Assembly (NCBI GenBank): GCA_963846775.1
Contig: CAWJXB010000006.1
Coordinates: forward strand, 806,001-870,000
Direction of reading: 5' to 3'
Length of the DNA stretch: 64,000 bases
DNA from: CAVYXA01 sp963846775
GTDB lineage: Bacteria; Verrucomicrobiota; Verrucomicrobiia; Chthoniobacterales; UBA10450
Shown in pieces: positions 34,801 to 42,689 of the stretch (its first letter is position 1; every line of letters starts with the position of its first letter). The notes under the pieces are model-generated. The model was not told the DNA's origin and did no database searches. It saw only the letters and a program-made list of their open reading frames with translations. Both the position numbers and the translations under genes were made by a program.

Positions 34801-34920
34801 ACGTTCGATCACCGCGTGGTGAACGGCGCCGGAGCGGCGGCATTTGCCAACGAGGTCCGCAAGCAAATCGAACAGTTTAAGATTCCTTCTGAGCCGAAGC
34901 GCGTCACGGCATCGCATTAA
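31825..34920 (+). CDS. Fused 2-oxoacid dehydrogenase E1-alpha / E1-beta / E2 in one polypeptide
   Basis: This 1031-residue protein joins three usually separate subunits. Residues 1-~320 are E1-alpha, with the thiamine-diphosphate motif GDAATRQGDFFEA to VEDNGYG (~142-175). About 333-680 are E1-beta (RVIFGEDVEDPKGG, QFIDFIYPGMNQ, PYGAYLPGGSLWHSQ). About 703-780 are a lipoyl domain (ETDKA, lipoyl Lys740). About 806-1020 are an E2 acyltransferase core ending FDHRVVNGAG (His996). I infer a branched-chain-type or related complex decarboxylating 2-oxoacids to acyl-CoA. No E3-binding domain is evident, and no E3 gene is near. The linker after the lipoyl domain is repeat-encoded. The ATG at 31825 opens the E1-alpha homology. 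Confidence 0.93.
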   Translation: MPSLDQETKVRLLRLILESRHADLREQNLNRQGKGHFHVSGMGHEALAAVSIQTEPDDYIVGYYRDRGLVLGRGMTTGELGLEYFAKRNTGSGGRQMPSHYSNRRLNIWSVPTPTGSQLLPACGIAWGIQLDGKKNLVVTTVGDAATRQGDFFEAICFAKEKKLPMLFLVEDNGYGISSPTRKINPLALDALQPNDWRHIEGQDVEQVHDATAEAFQKIRTGHGPIFFWITMERLSSHTSSDDQKLYRSVAELAEGERGDPLKCWKAQLIGEGLLTEEEFAKIDHETKERVRREYAEAEKAEDPSAKELLVEVARQESTTPAPATEEILPPGKYRIGDTVNLTLRAGLKGDPGRVIFGEDVEDPKGGVFRLTQKLSTEFPKQVFNSPLAESTILGVACGLAAYGKRPVFELQFIDFIYPGMNQLVTNISTLRWRSFGNWKCPAVFYAPYGAYLPGGSLWHSQTNESVFAHYPGLNVIVPSTPEDAAGLLWTAMHGEDPVLFLIPKHMFWAERESAEPIRPIPLGKARVVREGSDLTLVAWGNTMEKCTEALARIDRGISVELIDLRSIVPWDKRAIEESLRKTGRLVIVQEDGENCSVGQMIISNVTGNVELWERLVSPPVLVSKPNVMVGYNPIYEYAALPDVEQIATAIRRSVSVTAFRAESPRMREKVVAGVGDAGQPRMAKTAEPGSPIPATTRRQAITVPIMGEGIRNAKIVSLLKKPGDRIAHDDELCEVETDKAVYPIQSSFAGVMGEWKTKIGDVVEIGQELGTILTEEAGVAAVVPTALSDRSAVDTTAATSARITSTIEPALSPTITRKLSRVIPANLQIDAQWDAVREARAAAKKKNGKNAPSPSVMVAWAVVRAMEKHAPFRRLMLEDDRIVEKEDFDLGIAVALEGDRLATAIITNANTKSWAKFVTAYNAALDVTRQGRVDAMNAPVVITSLGGFGVKAGAPIVVPPSVGTLFVGTAHREIAPNGNENETAEVITLSLTFDHRVVNGAGAAAFANEVRKQIEQFKIPSEPKRVTASH
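34161..34224. repeat. Palindromic repeat inserted in frame in the E1/E2 fusion gene
   Basis: Arms TGTAGCGGCGGTTGTG (34161-34176) and CACAACCGCCGCTACA (34209-34224) are perfectly complementary over 16 bp. The element matches the intergenic family at 15303 and 60396. It codes for an Ala/Val/Thr-rich piece of the linker between lipoyl and E2 core domains without breaking the frame. Confidence 0.85.
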
Positions 34921-34962
34921 AGAGCGGATGGCGGTGGCATTTCAATCGATTCCGGCACCCCG

Positions 34963-35937
34963 TTAACTGCGTGCCGGAATGACAGTCGCTTCGCGCTGTT
35001 CGTCCGTTTGCCGGGGTGGCTCGCTTTTCCGGAAAATCATCCAAACGCCGGCCAGGACGAATGCCGCTCCGACAAGCGACCACGCCGGAAACTTTTCGCC
35101 ACCGGCCAGCCAGCCGAGCATGACGGCTCCGGGTGGCGTGATCAGTGAGATCGTTTGCAAATTCGTTACCGTCATCCTGGGCAAGAGCCAGTAGAGAAGG
35201 AGAAACGTCAGGGCGGAGCCGATGATCGCCAGATAAAGCAGACAGAGGATCGCGGTCGTGCTCCAATGGAATCCCAGTGGATTTCCCTCAGTAACGAACC
35301 CGGTCACCAGCAAAGGCACCGTGCCGAAAATCATTTGCCAGGCCGCGATCATCGCCGGCGCCAGTTGAAGCGACCGCGCTTTCAGCAGCACGTTCGAGAA
35401 TGCGGCCCCGGCTGCTCCCAACACGATGCCGAGCCCGCCCCAGAACGCCATGATTCCGCCGAAATTGAACAGACGCCCACAGATGATGGCCACGCCACCG
35501 AGCGCCAGCAATGAGCCAGCGAGCTTTTGCACGCGCATTGGTTCTGCCGGGATGAGCAGATGGGCAAAGACCATTCCGAAAATCGGAATCGTCGCCTGGA
35601 GAACAGCAGCCAACCCCGATGAAACGTGCAGCTCGGCCCAAAACAGCAATCCGTAATTCACGGCAAACATCAGGATGCCGGTAAAAGCAAGCAACGCGTA
35701 ATCGGAGCGACGAACGGGCAACAAGCGGACTCGTCCAATGGAAACGGCAAGAAGGACCAGAATCGCGATCAAAAAACGAATCCCAGCGTAGGAAATCGGC
35801 GGCAAATCGCGCAGCCCGATCTTGATCACCAGCCAGGTGGAACTCCACACCACACACAGTGTGAGCCACGCGATCGGTACGCCCCAACCAACTTCGGGGC
35901 GCCATTTGTGCTTGGATGTTGTGCTCACGATTTTCAT
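34963..35937 (-). CDS. EamA/DMT family transporter
   Basis: This 324-residue inner-membrane protein has ten hydrophobic segments and two EamA repeats: LCVVWSSTWLVIKIGLRDLP in the first and GAAGAAFSNVLLKARSLQL at the start of the second. Members of the drug/metabolite transporter superfamily export amino acids, metabolites or drugs; this one's substrate is unknown. I prefer the ATG at 35937 (MKIVSTTSKHK), though an ATG at 35976 is in frame. It is convergent with the E1/E2 fusion gene, 42 bases apart. Confidence 0.92.
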   Translation of the reverse strand: MKIVSTTSKHKWRPEVGWGVPIAWLTLCVVWSSTWLVIKIGLRDLPPISYAGIRFLIAILVLLAVSIGRVRLLPVRRSDYALLAFTGILMFAVNYGLLFWAELHVSSGLAAVLQATIPIFGMVFAHLLIPAEPMRVQKLAGSLLALGGVAIICGRLFNFGGIMAFWGGLGIVLGAAGAAFSNVLLKARSLQLAPAMIAAWQMIFGTVPLLVTGFVTEGNPLGFHWSTTAILCLLYLAIIGSALTFLLLYWLLPRMTVTNLQTISLITPPGAVMLGWLAGGEKFPAWSLVGAAFVLAGVWMIFRKSEPPRQTDEQREATVIPARS

Positions 35938-36280
35938 GGTGCACGCAACCATCGCGTCTTGCCTCCAAATCCGCAAAGATCGGACGCGGGACGGTAGTGC
36001 TTGTGAGTTGTCAGTTGGCCATTTTGGAAAAGTGGACCAATCGGACTGGCCCTCACTGGCGCTTCGCGTCCGTCTCTCCCGACGGGAGAGACTAACGACG
36101 CGGCCTCAGATCTCGCTCTCCGGTTCCTCTCTCCCGCCGGGAGAGACGCACGCGCAAAGCGCGGCAGTGAGGGCAAACTGACAATGAGTAAACACTACCA
36201 CGCGGGACAGAACCACGAAGATTCTCCTTGCCCTGCCGTTGGTGGTTCATTAAACCCAGTGCCGGAAACCCTTAACATCT
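35938..36280. repeat. Intergenic region with CCCTCACTG palindromic repeat (36050-36173)
   Basis: Arms CCCTCACTG (36050-36058) and CAGTGAGGG (36165-36173) enclose two hairpins built on CTCTCCC/GGGAGAG (36072-36091 and about 36126-36146). The arrangement is a longer relative of the element at 7148-7210. No gene is supported in this stretch, which also separates two divergent genes and must hold their promoters. Confidence 0.75.
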
Positions 36281-36733
36281 ATGAAATCACTTCTGAAACT
36301 CTCACTCAGCGTTGGTTATCTTTCGATTCCAATCCAGACATTGCTCGCCCAAGAACCAACCGCATACACCAGAACTGGAAACGCGCCCGGCCCGGTTTTT
36401 TGGATCATCTACGCTGCGGTCCTGCTCTTCATGCTTATAGCGATGTGGAAAGTCTTCACCAAAGCCGGGCAGCCCGGGTGGGCCATACTTATTCCTTTCT
36501 ACAACCTCTATGTCTTGTGCAAAATCGCAGGTCGCCCGGGTTGGTGGCTCATTCTCTGCCTGATTCCATTCGTTAACTTCATCATCTTCATTATCCTCGA
36601 TATCGATATTGCTAAAAATTTCGGAAAGAGCGCCGCTTTCGGAATCGGCCTGCTGTTACTTCCGATTATTTTCTTCCCGATACTCGGCTTTGGTAGCGCG
36701 CGCTACGAAGGTGCGGCGCCGGTGGCGGTATAG
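36281..36733 (+). CDS. DUF5684 domain-containing membrane protein
   Basis: This 150-residue protein has a signal-like N-terminus (LSVGYLSIPIQTLLAQ) and then the DUF5684 core: a membrane helix IIYAAVLLFMLIAMWKVF, the conserved KAGQPGWAILIPFYNLYVLCKIAGRPGWW, and two or three more helices. Members sit beside signal-peptidase-like or uncharacterised genes; the function is unknown. It is a single gene, convergent with topB. Confidence 0.9.
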   Translation: MKSLLKLSLSVGYLSIPIQTLLAQEPTAYTRTGNAPGPVFWIIYAAVLLFMLIAMWKVFTKAGQPGWAILIPFYNLYVLCKIAGRPGWWLILCLIPFVNFIIFIILDIDIAKNFGKSAAFGIGLLLLPIIFFPILGFGSARYEGAAPVAV

Positions 36734-36823
36734 AAACGCCGTTCCGATCCACTTCGGTTCCGCTCTCGCGACTTCGATTACGAAGCTGCCGCTCTGGAGG
36801 ATCGGCCGTATCGGCGAACCGAA

Positions 36824-39283
36824 TTACGCCGCTTTCTTTTTAGCGGCGGGTTTCCTTGGCTCGAATTCGAAGCCGACTTTGCCTTTGTCCAGTTTTAGAT
36901 AGGCGGAGAAGGGCCGGCCTTTTTTGGAAATGAATTTGCGCAGAAGATCGGTCTTGCCCGTGGCGATCAATTTTTGCACCTGCTCAGTCGGGATCTCGCG
37001 CTGCAAAATGATCTTGCCCACGCGAAAACTGCACGTCTTGGGCGAAGCGACCGCGTTTTCGCAAGCGTAAACGCGCTCCAGGGCGAAAATTTGTCCCTTG
37101 TGGCAAATCGGACACAAGCCGATGGCCTCGTGCTTTGACTTGTCGATCTTGATCTCGCCGTTCAATCCGTTCTCGCCGAAATCGAATTGCGGTTTCTTGT
37201 CTTCGCCGAGCTTGACCACGGCTTCGAAGGCGCGGCCCATTTTGCTGCGAAAACCGTGCAACGGACCGACGCGCCCTTTGCTCAACAATTCCGCTACTTC
37301 GTCGGGCGTGAACTGCCGCGAGGCCATCGTCTTCCACATCAGCCAATCGCAATTCTTACACCGAAACGTTTTGTAATCTTCCTTGATCGGCCCACCAGCG
37401 CAGTTGGGGCATTTCGCGTCAATCGTGGCGTATTCGCCGTGTATTTCTTCGCCACGGAAGTTTCGGACTTTCTCGACGATCTCCCGCGTGAGATGGCGGA
37501 TGTCGTTCATGAAACTTTGCCGGTCTAATTTTCCATGGGCCATTTCTTTCAAGCGATATTCCCATTCGCCGGTTAGCTCCGGGGTGGATAGAGCATCCGT
37601 CTGTAGATTCCGCAACAGCGTGATGAGCGACAGCCCCTTTGCGCTAACGACTAACTCTTTGCCTTTGCGCTCCACGTATCCGTCGGCGATCAGGCCTTCG
37701 ATGATCTGCGCGCGCGTCGCGGGCGTGCCGAGGCCGCGTTCCCGCATGGCTTCACGCAGTTCTTCGTCCTCGACCAGTTTGCCTGCGCCTTCCATCGCGG
37801 AGAGGAGCGTCGCTTCATTGAAACGGGCCGGCGGATTCGTTTCGTTAGGTTTAATCTCAATCTTGAGCACTTTCGCGGATTCGTTCGACTTCACCGACAC
37901 AACCGCCTCATCGGCGACGGCCGCTTCCTTGCCGTAAACGGCGAGCCAGCCAGGATCGACAATCACTTTGCCTTCGGTCTTGAATGGCTCGCCTTCGACG
38001 CGGGTGATGCGAGTCGTGACTTCGAACTGCGCCGGCGGATAAAAAACGGCAATCGTTCGCCGCGCCACCATATCGAAGATTTTGCGCTCGAATTCGTCGA
38101 GATGAACCGACGACTCGCCGGTGGGAATAATGGCGTGGTGATCGCTCACCTTGGCGTTGTTGAACACGCGCTTAGTCGGTGCGACCCAGTCGCTCCGCAG
38201 CGCTTTTTCGGCATGCTTTGCCAGCGTCTGGTCCTCGAAACTCGACATTACTTTTCGGACCTGCGCCAGATTATCTTCCGGCAAATAGCGCGAATCGGTC
38301 CGCGGATAAGTGAGGACCTTATGGCGCTCGTACAACGCTTGGGCAAGTTGCAGCGTGCGCTTGGCGCTGAGGCCGAATCGGCCGTTTGCTTCGCGCTGAA
38401 GAGTTGTCAGATCATAGAGCAGCGGCGAGGCTTGGGTCGTTGGCTTCTTCTCTTCCGTGATTACACCCGTCTTACCGGCGCATTTCCGTTCAATCACTTC
38501 CGCCCTGGCCCGGTCCCAAATCCGTTCCGCCCGCGCATCTTCGTCGTCGCCTTTTTTGAAATTTTCATCAAACCAGCGCCCCGGGTAATTTCCAGCCTGC
38601 ACTTCGAATTCGCCATGGACCTCGAAATACGGGCGAGGCTTAAACGAGCGAATTTTCTCTTCGCGCGCCGCCAGGATGGCCAGCGTAGGCGTTTGCACGC
38701 GACCCGCGGCCGTCTTTTGAAAACCGCCCGTGCGCGAGTTGAACGAAGTCAGGGCGCGGGTGGCATTGATCCCGACTAACCAATCGCTCTCCGCCCGTGA
38801 AAGCGCGGCATCGGCCAGCGGCTGCATCTCTTGCTCGGAGCGAAGATGTTCGAAGCCCTCGCGAATTGCCTCTGGTGTCATCGATTGCAACCAGAGCCGG
38901 CGCGTCGGCTTTTTCGTGCCGGTCCAGCGGATGGTGTTACGAAAAATCAGTTCCCCTTCGCGGCCGGCGTCACACGCGTTGATGATCTCGGTCACGTCCG
39001 GTCGTTTGATCAATCGCTTGAGCACTTGCAAGCGCGTCTGGTTTTTTTCGATCGGAGCAAGATCGAAATGCTTCGGCAGCACCGGGAGGTTTTCCAGGTT
39101 CCATTTACCCCGCTTCACCTCTGCGCCTTCCGGCGGAACGATCTCGACCAAATGCCCCACCGCCGATGAAATCACGTAGCGATCGTTTTCGTAATAATCC
39201 TTGTCGTGATGGAACTTCCCCAAAACGCGAGCCAGATCGCGCGCCACACTCGGCTTTTCCGCGATGATAAGGGATTTCGACAT
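36824..39283 (-). CDS. topB: DNA topoisomerase III (type IA)
   Basis: TopB relaxes and decatenates DNA by single-strand passage. The 819-residue protein begins with the Toprim domain (LIIAEKPSVARDLARVLG and NACDAGREGELIFR), continues with the central SRAESDWLVGINATRALT region, and has the active-site tyrosine in LTYPRTDSRYLP. The tail has one or two zinc-finger-like parts (CPNC..CKNC, CPIC..) and repeats of an AFxAxxKL type, ending in a Lys/Ala-rich tail. It lies downstream of dprA on the same strand, separated by 83 bases. Confidence 0.95.
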   Translation of the reverse strand: MSKSLIIAEKPSVARDLARVLGKFHHDKDYYENDRYVISSAVGHLVEIVPPEGAEVKRGKWNLENLPVLPKHFDLAPIEKNQTRLQVLKRLIKRPDVTEIINACDAGREGELIFRNTIRWTGTKKPTRRLWLQSMTPEAIREGFEHLRSEQEMQPLADAALSRAESDWLVGINATRALTSFNSRTGGFQKTAAGRVQTPTLAILAAREEKIRSFKPRPYFEVHGEFEVQAGNYPGRWFDENFKKGDDEDARAERIWDRARAEVIERKCAGKTGVITEEKKPTTQASPLLYDLTTLQREANGRFGLSAKRTLQLAQALYERHKVLTYPRTDSRYLPEDNLAQVRKVMSSFEDQTLAKHAEKALRSDWVAPTKRVFNNAKVSDHHAIIPTGESSVHLDEFERKIFDMVARRTIAVFYPPAQFEVTTRITRVEGEPFKTEGKVIVDPGWLAVYGKEAAVADEAVVSVKSNESAKVLKIEIKPNETNPPARFNEATLLSAMEGAGKLVEDEELREAMRERGLGTPATRAQIIEGLIADGYVERKGKELVVSAKGLSLITLLRNLQTDALSTPELTGEWEYRLKEMAHGKLDRQSFMNDIRHLTREIVEKVRNFRGEEIHGEYATIDAKCPNCAGGPIKEDYKTFRCKNCDWLMWKTMASRQFTPDEVAELLSKGRVGPLHGFRSKMGRAFEAVVKLGEDKKPQFDFGENGLNGEIKIDKSKHEAIGLCPICHKGQIFALERVYACENAVASPKTCSFRVGKIILQREIPTEQVQKLIATGKTDLLRKFISKKGRPFSAYLKLDKGKVGFEFEPRKPAAKKKAA

Positions 39284-39366
39284 ACAAGGGGCTGCAATCG
39301 AAGCGCAGTTTTAGCGCAATTGCAAATTTCCCAAGCAAGTTACGGGCGAGATATGAAATTAAATTG

Positions 39367-40467
39367 TTAGCCCAGTTTAACGAAGTATTTGCCGGGCAAC
39401 TGCTTGACCAGCCGTTTCAATTCCAACTGGAGGAGCGCGGAGGAGACGCTGGCGCTGGGCAAGCCACTCCCGGCCGCGATTTCGTCAATCGCCGTCTCAG
39501 TGGCCTCAATGGCGTCAAAGACCCGGCGTTCCTCGTCTGAAAGCGGAGGCAGTTCCCGTGCGGCCGCTTGCGGAAGCGGCCTCCGTCCTGGCAGCAGAAT
39601 TTGCAGATCCTCGAGAATATCGCTCGCGTCCATCACAAGCTTGGCGCCTTGTTGGATCAGGCGGTTAGATCCCATCGCGCTGGGCGCGTTGATGTGGCCC
39701 GGCACGGCGTAGACTGAGCGCCCTTGCTCCAACGCCTGGGCAGCGGTGATGAGGGCACCGCTGTTCAATCCAGCTTCGACCACCAAAATCCCCTGGCTCC
39801 AGCCCGAGATGATCCGGTTCCGCATCGGAAAGGTTTGTCGGTCGGGTTCGATCTCCATTGAAAATTCGGAGACAACTGCGCCATGACCATCGCGAATTTT
39901 TTCCGCCAGGGCTCGGTTCTCCGGCGGATACAACTTCGACAATCCCGAGCCGATCACGGCAATCGTGCGGCCCTTGGCTGCCAGCGCGCCTTGATGTGCG
40001 GCCGTGTCGATCCCGCGCGCCAGACCGCTTACGACCGTCAGGCCAGCATAGGCAAGTTGATAGGCCAATTTTTTGGCCGACTCCGTTCCGTAATGCGTGG
40101 TGCGTCGCGCACCGATGATTCCGATGGCGTGTTGATCGCGCTCGGCAATCTCGCCCCAGACATAAAGGACAATCGGGGGCGCGTGAATTTCTCGAAGCGA
40201 TTTCGGATACGATGGGTCCTCCTGCGTGATAACGGTGGCGCCAAAATCGCTCACCCGTTTCAGCTCGGCCGCAAGATCAACAGTCGATTCCCAGTTAGAA
40301 ATTTGATCCGCGACCTCGCTGCCGATTCCTTCCACCTGGCGCAGCTCGCTCCGTTTCACCGTGAGGACGCGCTGCGGTTCCTTGAAAACTTCGAGCAGCC
40401 TCCGCAACCTCACCGGCCCGACCGTCGGCAGCATGTTCAAAACGATGCAAGCTTCAGTCGCATCCAT
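39367..40467 (-). CDS. dprA: DNA-processing protein DprA
   Basis: DprA protects incoming single-stranded DNA and loads RecA during natural transformation. The 366-residue protein has an N-terminal helical/HhH-like region (LRQVEGIGSEVADQI) and the Rossmann-like core with GIIGARRTTHYG, VVSGLARGIDTAAHQGAL, TIAVIGSGLSKLYP, FPMRNRIISGWS and GALITAAQALEQGR. A C-terminal winged-helix domain follows (~305-366). The ATG at 40467 (MDATEACIVLNMLP) opens the family homology; the frame continues upstream into non-homologous sequence. ssb lies immediately upstream, a functionally sensible neighbour. Confidence 0.95.
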   Translation of the reverse strand: MDATEACIVLNMLPTVGPVRLRRLLEVFKEPQRVLTVKRSELRQVEGIGSEVADQISNWESTVDLAAELKRVSDFGATVITQEDPSYPKSLREIHAPPIVLYVWGEIAERDQHAIGIIGARRTTHYGTESAKKLAYQLAYAGLTVVSGLARGIDTAAHQGALAAKGRTIAVIGSGLSKLYPPENRALAEKIRDGHGAVVSEFSMEIEPDRQTFPMRNRIISGWSQGILVVEAGLNSGALITAAQALEQGRSVYAVPGHINAPSAMGSNRLIQQGAKLVMDASDILEDLQILLPGRRPLPQAAARELPPLSDEERRVFDAIEATETAIDEIAAGSGLPSASVSSALLQLELKRLVKQLPGKYFVKLG

Positions 40468-40525
40468 ATGGCAAGAGTAGGGCAAGCGTTTCGCCCGCCG
40501 CGTCGGGCCGGAGCCTCGCGCTACA

Positions 40526-40978
40526 TTAAAACGGGATCTCGTCCTCGCCCGGCTCGGCCGGCGTGGAAGGTTTCGGCGGTGGAGTGGGCCTGCTCGATGG
40601 TCGATCTTCACCGCCGGTCTCGGCTGGCCCGCCGCCTCCACCGCGACTACTGCCCAACAGCTGCATCGTTTCGCCGATCACCTTTAGTTTTGAACGCTTC
40701 TGCCCCGTCTGCTTGTCGTCCCACGAATCGAGTTGGAGCCGGCCCTCTATAAGAACGGGTCGTCCCTTCTTGAGGTATTCTCCGGCAACTTCCGCTGTGC
40801 GGCCCCATAGCGTTACATCCACAAACGTCGCTTCCTCGCGTTTCTCGCCGGCGTCAGTAGTGTAAGAGCGATTCACCGCGATTCCTAGATCGCACACCGC
40901 GCTGCCCTTCGGGGTATAGCGCACCTCCGGATCGCGCGTCAGATTTCCGAGTAAAAGAACTTTGTTAAAACTGGCCAT
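40526..40978 (-). CDS. ssb: Single-stranded DNA-binding protein
   Basis: This 150-residue SSB has the OB-fold start ASFNKVLLLGNLTRDPEVRY, VDVTLWGRTAEVAGEYLKKG and the conserved GRLQLDSWDD. A Gly/Pro-rich flexible linker and the acidic tip DEIPF follow; the tip recruits partner proteins such as RecO, PriA and exonucleases. It lies 18 bases after rpsF on the same strand, the common rpsF-ssb order; rpsR and rplI, which often follow, are absent here. Confidence 0.97.
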   Translation of the reverse strand: MASFNKVLLLGNLTRDPEVRYTPKGSAVCDLGIAVNRSYTTDAGEKREEATFVDVTLWGRTAEVAGEYLKKGRPVLIEGRLQLDSWDDKQTGQKRSKLKVIGETMQLLGSSRGGGGGPAETGGEDRPSSRPTPPPKPSTPAEPGEDEIPF

Positions 40979-40996
40979 GCCTCGCTTTTAACGAAT

Positions 40997-41335
40997 TCAC
41001 TTGGCTTTCGCCACCTTTTTCGACGCCCGTTCCTTCTTTTCTTCTTTCTCAGGCAGCCGGATATAATTCTGCCGGTATACTTCCGGATCGAGCTTGAATT
41101 TCGTGCGTAGTTTCGTGATCAACGGCGGTTCAGCCTGGAAAATGAAATTCACGTAATAGCCCGAATCAAGCGCGCCGGCCACGTAGGAGAACTGCCGCTT
41201 ATCCATTTTCTGGACGTGCTCAATCTCCGCGCCTTCTTTTTTAAACTCCGACTCCAGCCGGTCGATGATGTCCTTGACGGTATCTTCCGTGCCATGCGCA
41301 TTAAGCACAAGCAACGCTTCATAACGGTTCTTCAT
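40997..41335 (-). CDS. rpsF: 30S ribosomal protein bS6
   Basis: A 112-residue protein with the bS6 pattern: NRYEALLVLNAHGTEDTV, the FSYVAGALDSGYYVNFIFQ core and a C-terminal FKLDPEVYRQNYIRLPEK, with a basic Lys-rich tail. It binds the platform of the 30S subunit next to bS18. Its ATG overlaps the stop of pth by the ATGA tetramer, so translation is coupled. It precedes ssb in a typical order. Confidence 0.96.
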   Translation of the reverse strand: MKNRYEALLVLNAHGTEDTVKDIIDRLESEFKKEGAEIEHVQKMDKRQFSYVAGALDSGYYVNFIFQAEPPLITKLRTKFKLDPEVYRQNYIRLPEKEEKKERASKKVAKAK

Positions 41336-41931
41336 ATTTCTTCAGTTTTGTTCGCCCCGAAGACTTCGGGATTGAAATGGTTCATCGCGGAAACAACGCC
41401 TTTGTCAATCGCCCATTTCACGGCTTCCGTTGCGCGATCAATTGTCGATCTTACTAACGTTTGTTCTTCCTCAAAAAATCGACCAAGCACGTAATCAACT
41501 GATCCTTCGCTCGGCGCGACGCCAATCCCGATCCGTAACCGCGCGATTTCGTCCGTCCCAAACTGAACAATGATCGAGTCCAACCCGTTATGACCGCCGG
41601 TACCGCCGCCAAGTCGCAAACGGAGCCGGCCTAACGGCAAGGCAAAGTCGTCCAGCACGACGAGAATCTGCGCCGGTTCGATTTTGAAAAACTGCGCAAC
41701 CGCCAAGAGCGGATACCCGCTGCGGTTCATGAAACTCATCGGCTTCACCAGCAATATCTCGCCACATTTGGCCGTAAGCGCTTCCCATTTTGCCGATTTC
41801 TCCCATGTCGATCCGGCCTGCCCGGCCAGCCGATCGATGGTCATGAACCCGATGTTATGACGGGTTGCCGCATACTCCGGCCCGGGATTTCCAAGGCCTG
41901 CGACGAGACGAATTGGCGGACGATCTTCCAC
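41332..41931 (-). CDS. pth: Peptidyl-tRNA hydrolase
   Basis: Pth recycles tRNA by cleaving peptidyl-tRNA released from stalled ribosomes. The 199-residue protein has LVAGLGNPGPEYAATRHNIG (with the catalytic His), LVKPMSFMNRSGYPL, LVVLDDFALPLGRLRLR and GGTGGHNGLDSI. Length and order are normal. It overlaps rpsF by 4 bases and follows rplY by 44 bases, an arrangement (rplY-pth) common across bacteria. Confidence 0.97.
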   Translation of the reverse strand: MEDRPPIRLVAGLGNPGPEYAATRHNIGFMTIDRLAGQAGSTWEKSAKWEALTAKCGEILLVKPMSFMNRSGYPLLAVAQFFKIEPAQILVVLDDFALPLGRLRLRLGGGTGGHNGLDSIIVQFGTDEIARLRIGIGVAPSEGSVDYVLGRFFEEEQTLVRSTIDRATEAVKWAIDKGVVSAMNHFNPEVFGANKTEEI

Positions 41932-41975
41932 GCTGGGTCAATCCGCACTCCGCGATCCGCAATCCACAATCAAAC

Positions 41976-42689
41976 CTATTTCTTCGCCTCTTTTTCCTTT
42001 GGCGCGGCCGCCTTCTCTTTTCCAGCCGGTGCCCCCGGCGCGGCCGGTTCGCCTTCGGCCTTTTTCTCCGTGATCACTTCCGGCTCGGTTGCGGTCGCTA
42101 CGGCCGCGACTGGTTCTTCCTCCACCACCGGAGCAAGGACGGAGAACGCCGTCAAGTCCGGTTGCACCCGAGTCGTAACTCCCGGGGGTAATTGCAAATC
42201 GCGGACGTGGATGGAGTCGCCAATGTTTAGCGCCGACACATCGACGACGATGCGATCCGGCAAATCGCGTGGCAGACATTCGATCGCCAGCGCGCGCAAA
42301 TTTTGCTCCAACAAGCCGCCGAAATTCTTCACCCCATTGGCGGTGCCAATCGTTTCCACCGGCACTTCCGCGTGAATCTTCTCGTCCATGGAGACGGCGT
42401 GAAAATCGATGTGCAACACATCGCCGCGGACCGGTGAATGTTGAATTTCCTGAACGAGCGCGAGGCGGCTCGATTGATCGCCGTCGATTTCCAGCTCCAC
42501 CAGAATGTTCTCGCCCGAGGCGTGACTCAGCATCGCATTGATGTCGCGTTCGGACAGTTGCAGCGGCTGCGGTTTGTCTTTCGCTCCGTAAATAACCGCC
42601 GGGACAACGCCGCGCGCCTTTAATTTGCGCGCCGCGCTCCGGCCCGTGGTCGACCGTCGCTCGGCTTTGAGTTTAACCTGTTTTGCCAT
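41976..42689 (-). CDS. rplY: 50S ribosomal protein bL25 (CTC type)
   Basis: This 237-residue long-form bL25 binds 5S rRNA. It starts AKQVKLKAERRSTTGRSAARK, has KARGVVPAVIYG, VRGDVLHIDFHAVSMDEKI and a C-terminal TL5/CTC domain with LPRDLPDRIVVDVSAL and VRDLQLPPGV. An Ala/Glu/Lys-rich tail of about 45 residues follows. The ATG at 42689 fits the family; it overlaps the end of prs by 17 bases, indicating a coupled operon. Confidence 0.95.
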   Translation of the reverse strand: MAKQVKLKAERRSTTGRSAARKLKARGVVPAVIYGAKDKPQPLQLSERDINAMLSHASGENILVELEIDGDQSSRLALVQEIQHSPVRGDVLHIDFHAVSMDEKIHAEVPVETIGTANGVKNFGGLLEQNLRALAIECLPRDLPDRIVVDVSALNIGDSIHVRDLQLPPGVTTRVQPDLTAFSVLAPVVEEEPVAAVATATEPEVITEKKAEGEPAAPGAPAGKEKAAAPKEKEAKK

